DNA from: Gambelia wislizenii
Taxonomy: Eukaryota > Chordata > Lepidosauria > Squamata > Crotaphytidae
Reading direction: 5' to 3'
DNA length: 64,000 bases
Assembly (NCBI GenBank): GCA_030847615.1
Contig: JAUMIR010000003.1
Span: 27,154,501-27,218,500 of the forward strand
In this document: piece by piece, positions 23,433 to 34,301 of the stretch
Layout: each line of letters begins with the position of its first letter
Numbering within the stretch: the first letter of the stretch is position 1
Made by a program: the position numbers and the translations under genes
Notes under the pieces: model-generated
Database searches by the model: none
Told to the model about the DNA's origin: nothing
What the model saw: the letters and a program-made list of their open reading frames with translations, nothing else

Positions 23433-23760
23433 AACATCACCTGCATAACACAAATTTGAAACATCTTTTCTATTTCTCATACTGAGGGGGCGGGGCAGAT
23501 TGTGGTCCTGATAGAAAATCCACTATATGATATTTATATAGAGATTGAAAAGCAATGGAGTCAAGACACAACCTTGGCAAACCTATTTTGAAGGACTGGA
23601 CAATTGGCCATGGATGCTAACTCTGATTCAGTCTTTGATTTGCTCTAACAGCCTGATCTCTATATTCAAGCTGAGCAAGGATTCTCTAACTATATTAATA
23701 ACAAGATATTGTAACAAAAACAAAGCAAAACAACATAACCCAGTGATTTATATGTAGCTA
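23433..23760 (-). mobile_element. Unclassified LINE reverse transcriptase fragment (catalytic side)
   Basis: The minus strand shows VCQGCVLTPLLFNLYIN near 23540-23595 and, after frame damage, NLCYAGD next to the Bov-B junction. This is the Y-x-D-D catalytic region with the first aspartate changed to glycine. It reads on across the Bov-B insert to 22980. Confidence 0.6.
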
Positions 23761-24306
23761 AATATCCTGGTCTAAAACCAATACTCAGGAACTACTAAGC
23801 TGCTGTCAACCACCTAGACCTGTATAATTTCACAAAGATACATCTTGCATAAAATGTTCCTATGATGTCAACCAGACACACTGGTTCATAACTGGCTGGT
23901 AAAATCGGACAAAAGGCAAGGATAAGACCTAACGCACTGAAAAAAAATGAAAAATGCACAAAAAGAGTTGGGATATGAATTTAAAATATATGTGGGTATG
24001 TAAAGATATATAACACAATATAATAAATCTCTCCACTAAGAAACTACACAGTCCAAACTACAAATAGCAATATGGGAGAAGGTCCATAAGACATAAATCA
24101 TTTGTTGAAGGAAAGTAGATGGCCCAAGACCTCATCAAATTCTTCATACAAAAGAAGCCAGACGTGTTTCTACTCACAGTCTTCATCAGTGGCCAAAGTT
24201 TCCTCCACAAAAGGAAACATTAGAGAATAGATTTTTATAGAAAAAAAGGGGGTCCAACATTTTAAGTGGCCCATTCTTGGGGAAACATCCCAAATATATC
24301 TACATA

Positions 24307-24385
24307 AGGAAATAATATTATGGGCTGTGGCCTTGTGTTAAAAACATGATTTGATTTTCTCATACTTTATACTAAGCAAATTTCT
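24307..24385 (-). repeat. Second copy of a LINE segment also at 22851-22925
   Basis: GGCCTTGTGTTAAAAACATG and the flanking bases are nearly identical to 22851-22913. This is a separate fragment of the same minus-strand LINE family. Confidence 0.75.
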
Positions 24386-24888
24386 TAGTTAAATGCGGTT
24401 AAAACAGGGCCCCACCAACCTTGAGGTATTTTGAGTATATTGAGGGGGCAAAAGTTTTCAATAGGGCTTTATCATTAATTGCAACACTTTGTAATTGTAC
24501 TTCACTAACAGTAACAGGAGACCACAAAGGTAAAACAAAAACTGTTAGCACTAATATGTGGGGTTCCATCATCTCATCCATCACCAACTTCTCCTCCTCC
24601 TGGTTCTGACCAAAATCACTGCTCCCTGCTGTTAACAGCAATGCAGGAGCAAATGTCCTGTTCCTGACAAACTTGATGGTTAATCAACTGGAGGGTAAGA
24701 AAGGTGAGCTCCTCAAACTGCATGGAGCCCATTTATTTTTATTTTATTTTATTGCATTAAGCAATCATCCGGTTGCTTAAATGTAGGTAGCCCAATGAGT
24801 TTGAAGTCTTGATTGGTCTGTAATGTAAGTTGCTGCCTCCTAACCACACATTTTCTGGCAACGGCTTAATGAACATGTAGACCAAAGG

Positions 24889-25000
24889 TTGGAATCTTGC
24901 AGCCCTCCAAATGTTGTTGGACTACAATTCCCAGCCTCACCATTGTCTATGCTGGAATGGGGTCCAGAGAGTTGCATCCAGCAATATCTGGAGGGGTTAA
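24889..25000. mobile_element. Foldback MITE of the CCAAATGTTGTTGGACTACA type
   Basis: CCCTCCAAATGTTGTTGGAC...GCTGGAATGG...ATCTGGAGGGG is an imperfect palindrome common in squamates. Related decayed pieces are near 38910-38960 and 52975-53045. Confidence 0.6.
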
Positions 25001-25535
25001 TAATTCCAGCCTCCGTTATGGCCCTGATCTGACTTACATTCTGTTCAGGGTGTGTGTGCAAGTTTTTGGGTCCTAAAATAGCTGAAAACATGGTAAAATT
25101 GTGTTTCATGCTCCCTGGGGACCTTTGAGAGATAGCAGCAGGAATATTAAAAAATCCCCCACCAAAATGGGAGGTGTTGCGGGGCTCTGGGACCTAAAAT
25201 ATAGTTTTGTGGGTCACAAGTGGCCCACAGACTACACTTTTCCCCCTCCCTGCTGTAGATCATCGGTAAGAATCTCCCAAGGCTATTTGTCACTCCCCTG
25301 CAGACTACAACCTAGGTTAAAATGTGTGGTTTTACCATTGATTTAAAAAACAAACACTGCAAGTGACCAGAACTTCACTTCTGTTTTTAAAAAAAACAAA
25401 AAAAAATCCAAAAGGCACATCTTTGGTAAAACAAACCGTATGCATTGCTTTACAGGAGAATCATGCTTCCTGATGTTTTTCAGGGCTGTAGTACTTTCTC
25501 TTTCTTATTTTGTACACAGTTAGCTTCAGAGAAAG

Positions 25536-25632
25536 AAAACCTTATCTGAACAAATCTTGCCAAGAGATCCGCATGACAGGTCCTCCTTTGGGTCACCATA
25601 AGTCAGAAACAACTTAAAGGCACACAACAACA
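25536..25632 (+). mobile_element. Sauria-type SINE 3' part
   Basis: CTTATCTGAACAAATCTTGC, GGGTCACCATAAGTCAGAAA and AAAGGCACACAACAACAAG are the SINE central block and Bov-B-like tail. Confidence 0.85.
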
Positions 25633-27516
25633 AGACTGTTTGGTGTGGAACCACCAGTAGCTATCAAGATGAATGGAGAGAATACCTGCTATCTGGATAT
25701 TAATCACCACTAGTCTAGAACAACCTCTGGATTATACTACTATAGTGAATTGTACAGTACATGGAGCTACCTTTGTAGACTAGCAGATGTGAAATGGATT
25801 AAATATTAGGAAATAAATCCTGCTAGTGCTTAAATAATTACATTGGTTTCAGGTCCAAACCTGATCCATCTTAAGAAGAAGCAAAGTCCAGCTGCATGAT
25901 GTGATCATAGAAAGCCAGCAATGTAGACCTTGGAAACATGGTACTAAAGACAACCTTTCACAGAACCAATAATCCAATCCATTTGTGATATGAAGCAACA
26001 CTGACTTTGTGTTATTGAGGAGAGGGTGTTTACACATACAAAGATGCTGAACCTGTTCTCACAGTAATTACAGAAGCAACAATCCCTGTTTCATGTTTTG
26101 CTCCAAGTACAGAGAAAGAATTTCAGCCTTCCTACCTTGAGAGCCCTTGAGCAGTGTCCAGAAACCTTTTACTAGTTCAGAGCCATGCCTAATGGGGTGG
26201 GGTGCAATCTTCCAATGCTTTCCAGCAGTCTTCTCATTCCTTTCCAGGATGAGTGACTACCCCTGGCCATTATGTTAAAATGGAATTTCATCTGCAGTGT
26301 CATTTACAGATATACTTCTGGCAGGCTCTCAAGAGCATACCACACACTAGAAAATTGATAACTATTAAAATTTCATATAGATCCCCCAGATTTTGGTAGA
26401 AATGTGTACAGACCAACATGATAAAACCTCTCACAGTTTTGAAGAAACAGAAATGGGAGAGTAAGCAGTGCTGTTTTTCATGTTGTCTTGTCAGTGCTTC
26501 TGTCAACTCCCTAGGAAACAACAAACCACATAATCTTGTTTTGATTCCAGAATCTGACCTTAAAGCTGCATTCACTGCAGCTTCACTTTTCCCCATCTTG
26601 GAATGCCATATGCCTTGCCTGCCCCCAGGGAATGCCTTTATGCTTTAGACATTAAAGTAATTGCTGCATTTACAACTGGAGATTTGAAACCGCTCAGATT
26701 CTTCTGGCAGTTCCTTGTTTGGAAGCTTCTTCTGAAGTGGACACTATGCAGATGTCACAGGAAACAATTCCATTTGTGTAACTCCAACACACTGTTCTGC
26801 GTTCTCCATTACAAAAATTACTGCACCTATAAAGACTCTAGCTATGCTGGCAGAATTACTCTTAGTTATTCCTGATGCAATTTAGTCTCCGTGTTACAAG
26901 AGTGAAAATCATAGCAATGTCAAACGTGCATCAATAGCATTAAGCTACACTGGCACACAACCTTTCTTGGGCTGAGCACTCTTACATTTAGGCTGCCCAC
27001 CCATTCTCATCAGCACTAGTATCTGAGTTCTAATTCAGAATCTAGCCTTCAGACCTATAATTTATGGTACACAGGCCAGGCACTGTTGCTTACCTTTCAC
27101 TATCACAGATCAAGAAACCAGGAAAAAAATGAAACAAGTCTGGTAAATGACTATAGAAAGTGACTCCTGGCAGACCCCAGATGATCACCTGTAGATCACA
27201 ACCCAACAGAAAATATGTAGGAGTTCTTACTGTGGAAATGGGGCACGCAGTCGCTGTGACCTTCATGCCTGCATCTCCCAACCTAAGATACAGAAGACTT
27301 ACTCAGCACCTGACAATCACTGTTATCTTGCGTAAGCTCCGTGTGCAGTTCAGTGATTCAGACACATACTCCCAACAGTGCTGAGCATAGACTATTTTAT
27401 TCTTCCTTGGTAGATTTCTTGTGTGTGTGTATCCTACTAAAGAAACCAGATGCAATGAAGTAGGTGTTACCATATTGCTAGAAGACATCCAGAATGATAT
27501 GAATCCTTTAACTTAC

Positions 27517-27621
27517 CATATTGGCAGCGTGGCCCCTGAAACCCCACTGAACACAGGCACACTGGGGAAATTCCTTCAGAGCATTTCCCTCCATTGAAGC
27601 AAATGCCTACAGAGCATACAG
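27517..27621 (-). CDS. MEGF6: MEGF6 exon 4 (first EGF-like module)
   Basis: The 105-bp exon has a strong acceptor (long pyrimidine tract then TTCAG) and the donor GTAAGT. It encodes 34 full codons starting VCSVGICFNGGKC and ending FQGPRCQY. The six cysteines (exon residues 2, 7, 13, 21, 23 and 32) with CFNGG and C-x-C spacing form one complete EGF-like module without the calcium-binding D-x-D/N-E signature. Mammalian MEGF6 has a matching module ending in GFQGPRCQY, directly before its DVDEC calcium-binding EGF repeats. The exon ends in phase 1 with G, as needed to start the aspartate of that next repeat. The following exon was not found in 1-27516, so the rest of this large multi-EGF protein is presumed to lie to the left. 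Confidence 0.92.
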
Positions 27622-27708
27622 CTGAAGAGGAAGGAGAGGAGAGAAAACAGGAAAGCAACGTTTATTTACAAAATGCAAATGTTCCACCAAAAAACAATGT
27701 TAAAAATT

Positions 27709-27812
27709 ATCATCATCATCATCATCATCATCTATCATCTGTTATCATCCTCATCATTATCATAACTACCACGTATCATCATTTTCATCCTCATCCCCAC
27801 CACCACCTCAAT
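27709..27812. repeat. ATC-rich simple repeat beside exon 4
   Basis: A pure (CAT)n run decays into irregular CATC-rich sequence about 90 bp upstream of the exon 4 acceptor (gene orientation). Confidence 0.9.
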
Positions 27813-27814
27813 TC

Positions 27815-27961
27815 ATATCCCACCTTTCTTCCAGCACAGGATCCAAAGTAGCTTACAATACAGATTAAAACAAAGTTCATATTGTTTTATTTAGCATTTA
27901 TTTAATTTATATCCCATCTCTCTCCCAACACAGGATCCAATGTGGCATACAGCATTTTAAA
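27815..27961 (-). mobile_element. L2-like LINE 3' UTR piece, split by CR1
   Basis: Two similar ATCCCAYCTYTCTYCCA-ACA-AGGATCCAA units precede the CR1 insertion. By position and orientation this continues the L2-like copy at 30712-31200. The last eight bases (ATTTTAAA) are one copy of the CR1 target duplication. Confidence 0.5.
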
Positions 27962-30711
27962 GCACAGTACATGATTGGAATGTAGGAATAGAGGGGTATA
28001 ACCTTTATAGGAGAAACAGGCCAAACAGGAAAGGAGGAGGAATAGCATTATATGTCAGGGATATTTACACCAGTGAAGTGATCCATGACATCAATACTGG
28101 AAGCCAGGTGGAGAGCATCTGGATAAAAATTAAAGGGGAGGGAAACAACAGGGATGTTATTGTGGGACTCTACTACAGACCCCCAAATCAGACGGAGGAA
28201 TTGGATGTTGCCTTTCTAGAACAGATGAACATACATGCAGAAAGGAGAGATGTAGTAGTGATGGGTGACTTCAACTATCCTGATATTTGCTGGCAATCTA
28301 ACTCAGCCAAAACTACAAGGTCTAGCAAATTCCTTACATGCCTGGAAGACAATTTCATGGTCCAAAAGGTGGAAGAGGCAACAAGGGGGTCAGCTATTTT
28401 AGATCTGATCCTAACCAACAGAGACGACCTGGTTAATGGGGTGCAAGTGGTGGGATCCTTAGGTGAGAGTGATCATGTTCTCCTGGAGTTTGTTATACAA
28501 TGGAAAGGAGAAGCCAGGCATAGTCAGACACGCATTCTTGACTTTAGGAGAGCTGATTTCAATAAACTCAGGGAAATACTGGGGATGATTCCATGGTCAA
28601 GAATACTAAAAGAGAAGGGACCTCAAGACGGTTTTGACTTTCTCAAAAGGGAGATACTGAAGGCACAATTTCAAACAGTACCATTGAGGAAGAAAAATGG
28701 GAGGTGTCTCAAGAAACCAGGATGGATGACTAAAGAACTTTCAATGGAGCTAAGTTTTAAACGGAACATGTATAGGAAATGGAAAAGGGAGGAAATCACC
28801 AAAGAAGAATTCAAACAGATAGCGAACACGTGTAGGAGTAAAGTCAGAAAAGCTAAAGTGCAGAATGAGCTCAGGCTTGCTAGGGAGGTTAAGAACAATA
28901 AAAAGGGTTTTTTTGGGTATGTCCGCAGCAAAAGGAGGAAGCAGGAAATGATAGGGCCGCTATGTGGAGAAGATGGCAAAATGCTAACAGGGGACAGAGA
29001 AAAGGCAGAATTACTCAACACCTTCTTTGCCTCAGTGTTTTCAGAAAAGGAAAAGGAGGACCAACCTGAGGAAAATGGAACAGAGGACACAATAGGGGAA
29101 ATCCAGCTGAAAATAAGTAAAGAGGTGGTACAGGAATACCTTCTTAATCTAAATGAATTTAAATCTCCAGGACCAGATGAACTACATCCAAGAGTATTAA
29201 AAGAGCTGGCAAATATAATCTCAGAGCCATTGGCAATAATATTTGAGAACTCCTGGAGAACAGGAGAAGTCCCAGCAGACTGGAGGAGGGCAAACGTAGT
29301 TCCCATCTTCAAAAAGGGGAAAAAAGAGGATCCCAACAACTATCGTCCAGTTAGTCTGACATCAATACCAGGGAAGATTCTAGAACAGATCATTAAACAG
29401 AGAGTCTGTGAACATTTAGAAGGCAATGCCATAATCACAAAAAGTCAGCATGGGTTTCAGAGAAACAAGTCATGCCAGACTAATCTGATCTCTTTTTTTG
29501 ATAAAGTTACCAGCTTGGTAGATGAAGGGAATGCTGTGGACATTGCATACCTTGATTTCAGTAAGGCCTTTGACAAGGTTCCCCATGACATTCTTGCAAA
29601 CAAGCTTGTAGAATGTGGGCTAGACAAGTTAACTGTTCAATGGATTTGTAATTGGTTGACCGGCCGAACCCAAAGTGTGCTCAGCAGTGGCTCCTCTTCG
29701 TCTTGGAAAGATGTGACCAGTGGGGTGCCACAGGGTTCTGTCCTGGGCCCAGTGCTATTCAACATCTTTATCAATGACTTAGATGAGGGAATTAGGGGCA
29801 TACTTATCAAATTTGCAGATGACACCAAATTGGGGGGAGTAGCTAATACCCTAGAGGACAGGATCAAAATTCAGAATGACCTGGATAGACTGGAGAGCTG
29901 GGCCAAAGCTAACAAAATGAAATTCAATACGGAGAAATGTAAAGTACTGCATTTAGGGCGGAAAAATGAAATGCATAAATATAGGATGGGAGAGACCTGG
30001 CTGAATGAGACTATGTGCGAAAGGGATCTAGGAGTCCTAGTAGACCACAAGTTGAACATGAGCCAACAGTGTGATGCGGCAGCTAAAAAGGCCAATGCAA
30101 TTTTGGGCTGTATCAATAGAAGTATAGTGTCTAGATCAAGGGAAGTAATAGTGCCACTCTATTCTGCCTTGGTCAGACCTCACTTAGAATACTGTGTCCA
30201 GTTCTGGGCACCACAATTCAGAAAGGATATTGACAAATTGGAGCGTGTCCAGAGAAGGGCAACTAAAATGGTGAAAGGTCTGGAAACAATGCCTTATGAG
30301 GAGAGACTTAGGGAGCTGGGTATGTTTAGCCTGGAAAAAAGACGGTTTAGAGGCGATATGATAGCCCTGTTTAAGTATTTGAAGGGATGTCACGCTGAGG
30401 ATGGAGCAGGCTTGTTTTCTGCTGCTCCAGAGACTGGAACACGGAGCAATGGGTGCAAGCTCCAGGAACAGAGATTCCACCTCAACATGAGGAGGAACTT
30501 TTTGACAGTCAGAGCTGTTCGGCAGTGGAACACACTCCCTCGGAGCGTGGTGGGGTCTCCTTCCTTGGAGGTCTTTAAACAGAGGCTGGATGGCCATCTG
30601 TCGGGGATGCTTTGATTGTGATTTCCTGCGTGGCAGGGGGTTGGACTGGATGGCCCTCGTGGTCTCTTCCAACTCTGCAATTCTATGATTCTATGATTCT
30701 ATGATTCTACA
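27962..30711 (+). mobile_element. CR1 LINE, nearly complete ORF2, with 8-bp target duplication
   Basis: A 2750-bp CR1 lies between ATTTTAAA at 27954-27961 and ATTTTAAA at 30712-30719. It is truncated within the endonuclease region but otherwise complete to the tail of three and a half ATTCTATG-type units (30680-30711). The clean target duplication and intact ORF indicate a young insertion. Confidence 0.92.
27964..30615 (+). CDS. CR1 endonuclease (partial)/reverse transcriptase ORF
   Basis: The frame is open from the left edge of the CR1 (27964) to the TGA at 30613-30615, about 883 codons, with no internal stop. It begins inside the apurinic-endonuclease domain at HDWNVGIEGYNLY, followed by GGGIALYVRD, GDFNYPDICW and SDHVLLEF. 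The N-terminal quarter of the endonuclease, with its first catalytic residues, is missing, so the protein could not start a new insertion by itself. The reverse transcriptase follows: KSPGPDELHPRVLKEL, NYRPVSLTSIPGKILEQ, AYLDFSKAFDKVPHDIL, SGVPQGSVLGPVLFNIFIND and the catalytic FADD at 29812-29823. The C-terminal CR1 region ([46 protein letters not shown]) is complete. No start codon is expected because of truncation; expression from this copy is unlikely. Confidence 0.9.
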   Translation, partial: TVHDWNVGIEGYNLYRRNRPNRKGGGIALYVRDIYTSEVIHDINTGSQVESIWIKIKGEGNNRDVIVGLYYRPPNQTEELDVAFLEQMNIHAERRDVVVMGDFNYPDICWQSNSAKTTRSSKFLTCLEDNFMVQKVEEATRGSAILDLILTNRDDLVNGVQVVGSLGESDHVLLEFVIQWKGEARHSQTRILDFRRADFNKLREILGMIPWSRILKEKGPQDGFDFLKREILKAQFQTVPLRKKNGRCLKKPGWMTKELSMELSFKRNMYRKWKREEITKEEFKQIANTCRSKVRKAKVQNELRLAREVKNNKKGFFGYVRSKRRKQEMIGPLCGEDGKMLTGDREKAELLNTFFASVFSEKEKEDQPEENGTEDTIGEIQLKISKEVVQEYLLNLNEFKSPGPDELHPRVLKELANIISEPLAIIFENSWRTGEVPADWRRANVVPIFKKGKKEDPNNYRPVSLTSIPGKILEQIIKQRVCEHLEGNAIITKSQHGFQRNKSCQTNLISFFDKVTSLVDEGNAVDIAYLDFSKAFDKVPHDILANKLVECGLDKLTVQWICNWLTGRTQSVLSSGSSSSWKDVTSGVPQGSVLGPVLFNIFINDLDEGIRGILIKFADDTKLGGVANTLEDRIKIQNDLDRLESWAKANKMKFNTEKCKVLHLGRKNEMHKYRMGETWLNETMCERDLGVLVDHKLNMSQQCDAAAKKANAILGCINRSIVSRSREVIVPLYSALVRPHLEYCVQFWAPQFRKDIDKLERVQRRATKMVKGLETMPYEERLRELGMFSLEKRRFRGDMIALFKYLKGCHAEDGAGLFSAAPETGTRSNGCKLQEQRFHLNMRRNFLTVRAVRQWNTLPRSVVGSPSLEVFKQRLDGHLSGML

Positions 30712-31200
30712 ATTTTAAAAACTATTAATATAGAAGTTAAAACATAATTAAGGTAAATGTCTATTTTTTTTAAAAAAAACACAAGTTAAAAACAGTGTAA
30801 AATAGGATTAAAAGATACCTAAAAACACTATACACCCCATTTAAAAGCTTTATCTGCCACATAAACTGAAAACCAAACACCTCCTTAAATAAAAAAGGTC
30901 TTTACCTGCTGGTGGAAAGACAGCAGGGAGGGGGTCAAAAGAACCTTCCAGGGAAGAGAGTTCCTCAACTTGGGAGCAGCTACTGAGAAGGCTCTCTCTC
31001 ATGTCCTCACCAGATGTGCCTGGGATGGTGGTGGAACCAAGAGAAAGCCAACCCCTACAGACCTTAGATCACAGGCATGCTCATATAGGGAGATACAGTT
31101 TGTCAAATAGTCTGGACCCAAGCCATATAGGGCTGTAAAGGTCATAGCCAGCACTTTTAATTCTGCCTGGAAACAGATCAGCAGCCAGTGGAGTTGTTAA
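30712..31200 (-). mobile_element. L2-like LINE 3' region
   Basis: The minus strand encodes ERAFSVAAPKLRNSLP and LLSFHQQVKTFF near 30895-31000, the characteristic L2 reverse-transcriptase C-terminus. An AT-rich 3' region reaches the CR1 insertion. Confidence 0.75.
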
Positions 31201-31624
31201 AAATGCCACTTACAAGCAAATATGTACAACCCATCCTTCCAATATGAAAAGTGGGCACTTTAAACAAGACCACCCTCAGGGCCTTTTCCACACATCACAT
31301 CTCAACAAGCTGAGATTTGCTAAATGTACAATCAAGCTGGAGCTAACAACATCTTCCTATAAGTAAGCTAAAAACTCATGCAAAAGGAACCTCTAATCTC
31401 TAACAAAGGGGTCCAGATCTGGCTTGTGAAGCTTCTGGGGGAAAACTTCTTCCCAACCCTTCCCCTTTCAAAATTCTCCCACCAGTTTGTCCTCTTCATT
31501 GGGAATAGGGAAAGGCATCCCTGTGCAATCTTTGATCACTGACTGGTGATAACATGGGAATAGCCTTCCTTTTCAGCCTTGTCACTGGATGACAAGTAGG
31601 GTGGGAGACTGGGATTCAACAAAT

Positions 31625-32150
31625 TTTTTATTATTTATTCATTCATTTCATTTGTTCAATTTGTATCCCACCTTTCTCTCAACAAGAGACCCAAGGTAGA
31701 TTACAGCAAGGTTGAAACAAGGAACAACTAAAAACCTGACGATACAAAAGTTATTTTTTTAAAAAAATTAAATTAGTTACCACGTAAAAACACCCATATC
31801 TTAAAACAGTATTAAATTGTTTAAAAGGCACAACAATGAAGATAAAAATAGAGAACATACACCCCACTAAAAACCTTTTGCACAACCCATTAATCATCAA
31901 ATGTTTAAATAAAAAGGTGAAATGAGAGCAAGAGGGGAGGGCAGCCTAGCCTTCCATTTCATAGTCCGGGATCTCCATAACCTGGGAGCAGCCACTGAAA
32001 AGGCTCTCTTGCATGTCCTCAACAGATGGGCTTGAGAGGATGGTGGAACTTTGAGAAAGTCCTCCCCTGGAAGTCATAAAACTCAGACAGGCTCATAAAG
32101 GAAGGTACAGTCTTTTAGACAGTTTGAACCTGAGCCATATACCTCTCCCC
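31625..32150 (-). mobile_element. L2-like LINE 3' region (second copy)
   Basis: CCCACCTTTCTCTCAACAAG at the left is the 3' end, and the complement of GCCACTGAAAAGGCTCTCTT gives the RAFSVAAP-type block near 31985-32010. Damaged by frameshifts. Confidence 0.7.
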
Positions 32151-32584
32151 AACCCGTTCCCCTTCAAAATTCCCCCAGCTTGCAAATAAAATAAAATAAA
32201 GTCCTTCATAAATCATAACCCATGCCCCCAAACAAACAGGTAGCCAATGATGCCACCAAGGGAGTTACAGTATGTGCTGCCTCTAAGTATAATGTTTCTT
32301 CCAAGCGTTGCTAAGAGGGCTTCTTTACCCACCACTATCACCTTTTCTTACAGTGGGAAAGATCAAAACTAGCTTATCAGTCAAAGCACTAGGAAGAAAA
32401 GCTCCATCTAGCACATCAGCTAGGGCTGCCATAATTCTCTGCCACAAAACTGGGACAAAAGTATGCAGGACTGGATTGGGTAGACTATTATCAACAGAAA
32501 AAACAAGACAAAAACCCCGCATTTTGACATTTAACATTGTTAAGTGTATATTTCAGAAGTTTAAGGTGTCTTGTACCAATTGCA

Positions 32585-32690
32585 CTTTTCAGAACTCTGC
32601 TAAAGACTTTGTAAAACTACAAATCCCAGAATTCCATAGGAAGGAGTTTCAAACTAGATTATTTGTATAGTGTGGATTTGGCCCTGGTCT
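32585..32690. mobile_element. Half copy of the lizard MITE found at 58439
   Basis: ACTACAAATCCCAGAATTCC, GTTTCAAACTAGATTATTTG and TAGTGTGGATT match the right arm of the MITEs at 58439-58672 and 59434-60121. Confidence 0.7.
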
Positions 32691-34188
32691 CCTCATGTCC
32701 TAATCCAACACTCAAGCCGCTACACCACATTGGCTCTCAGGTTGGCTATGCGTGTAGAAACAGTAAAATGCCATCATTCATTTTGTTTTCAAAGGCGCCA
32801 GTTAGCAACCAGAGGCATTTGAACTAAAGGCTTGCTGCTCCTCCCTAGAGCTTAGAAAAGTTACCTTTTATTATAATCCATCAGTTAGTGGCTGTGCTGG
32901 CTGGGGGAATTATGAATGTTACAGACTCAAGCCTCTTTCCAGCTCCATTGTGGGGCTTTGGAAAAGGAAGGGAGATTTCCCCCTCCCCTTCTGAAGCCTC
33001 TTTCCATTTGGCCACCAGCCGGGTCGTCCAAGGGGGGGAGGGTATAGGAGGCCAGAGACTCACCCCACACGTGCAAGTAAAGTTACTCTGAGTCTGACTC
33101 CGCTACTGGCATTTTTTCCTCTCTGACTCTTCTTTGCTCTCTCTCCTGCTGCCTGCTCTGCACTCACCAGTCTCCTGCCTTCTGTGCTCTCATGCCTAGA
33201 CTGCACTCTCCTGCCACATGAACCCAGAGACTGCAGACAGTGAGCCGGGAGTCAGAATCTGGGATCTGTTGCTTCAAGCAGCCCAGCCAGACGATACAAC
33301 TTTCTGTCCCTTTAATCCTGGATTTTCCCAGTTTCCCGGGACTTATGGAAACCCTAACTTCAGCCAGGTAATGATGACACCAGAAGATGTGGCCACAGCC
33401 TCTGACACCAGCTAGTCTGCAAAGGACCATAGTGCAGGGAACTTGGCTACCCATCCCATGATGGTTCCCTACACCTGACTTAAGAAAACCTGTACTGGAT
33501 CTGGTCAAAGGGCTACCTGTTCCAGCATTCTGTAACTAACCAGAGGCCTATGAGAAGCCTATAAAGAGCCATCATAGGTGGTTGGCTCAGCCAGGAAAAT
33601 AATGCCATCAGAGACAAGGGAACACACAACATTTCCAACACACGCACACAGCAATCTACCTACCCACCCACCACCCAAAAGGCAGACTTTGCATAAGAAG
33701 AGTCCTGCTGGGCTAAACCATAGACCTATCTAGTCCAGCACTGTGTTTCCATGATTGCACCACTGATGCCTATGGGATGCCCATGAACAGATAGAACAGC
33801 AGCATTCCCACTCATGCTTCCTAGAGACTTGCTCTAAAAGGATGCTACTTCCAATACTAGTGATAATATAGATCTGGGGTGGGGGGAAGAGTAGCCCATG
33901 GGATACATGTTGCTCTTGGACTCCACTTTTGTAGCTTCTGAAGCCCCCAACCCTCCCACCCCCTTTAGCTACATGAAAAAAATTCCACATATGTGTGGGT
34001 GACAGGAAGTGTCATTGCAATTTTAGTCTCCATTTTGAAAAGGACTAGGCTGGGAGGGGAAATGGACCTACATCTTACAGATTTTGAAAATACATTTGTA
34101 TTTTTCACATTTGATTCATTTTTTCATTTATACTTTAAAACACACATTACAAGCCAAGCTGCCCCAATACTCAACTGTCATAACTTAC

Positions 34189-34301
34189 AGTGTAGACATC
34201 CAGGTTCTTCATCATTCTTCCTACTCCATCCAGGGCAACACTTAAAGATGGTGTGATGTTCCATGCTGTACACTTGCTTATAGATGGTATAATAGCTTGT
34301 C
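34189..34301 (-). CDS. MEGF6: MEGF6 exon 3 (second half of EMI domain)
   Basis: The 113-bp exon follows a strong pyrimidine tract and AAG acceptor and is followed by the donor GTAAGT. It gives one base, 37 codons and one base. The peptide reads TSYYTIYKQVYSMEHHTIFK, then CCPGWSR...DEEPGCLH. The Y-x-x-Y-x-Q-V-Y stretch and the CCPGW motif are the classic C-terminal half of an EMI domain. With exon 2 this makes seven cysteines, the usual number. Mammalian MEGF6 has the same YRQVY, CC-GW and DEEGCL landmarks. The 3' end (T) plus CT of exon 4 makes the serine before the first EGF cysteine. Intron 2 between exons 3 and 2 is only about 2 kb. Confidence 0.93.

Larger units (their letters stand above)
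1..27516 (-). other. MEGF6 intron 4 (partial): survey
   Basis: The left 27.5 kb is intronic if exon 4 is correctly placed and exon 5 lies beyond position 1. Named repeats are listed separately. Stretches in which I recognise nothing beyond short homopolymers are roughly 1-281, 2516-3960, 4180-5020, 5514-6590, 7612-8500, 9591-9734, 9886-10108, 11428-12370, 12880-13140, 16050-16230, 16600-19380, 19650-20570, 21070-21690, 21805-22105, 23765-24155, 24400-24885, 25005-25535 and 25635-27516. No further EGF-like exon with good splice sites was seen. Confidence 0.6.
27622..34188 (-). other. MEGF6 intron 3: survey
   Basis: This 6.6-kb intron lies between exons 4 and 3. It holds an ATC-rich simple repeat just upstream of exon 4, a CR1 LINE with an open reading frame, two minus-strand L2-like LINE 3' ends and a half copy of a common lizard MITE. 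Around 33478-33580 and 33690-33860 are two short decayed stretches resembling CR1-type 3' sequence on the minus strand. Apart from these, 32155-32580, 32920-33475 and 33865-34188 show nothing I recognise. Confidence 0.7.

Noticed and set aside
1..27516. MEGF6 exon 5 (DVDEC calcium-binding EGF) and the intronic miR-551a known from human MEGF6
   Set aside because: I searched by eye for both on the minus strand and saw neither a phase-compatible DVDEC exon nor the miRNA core. They may lie outside the window or in a stretch I failed to recognise.
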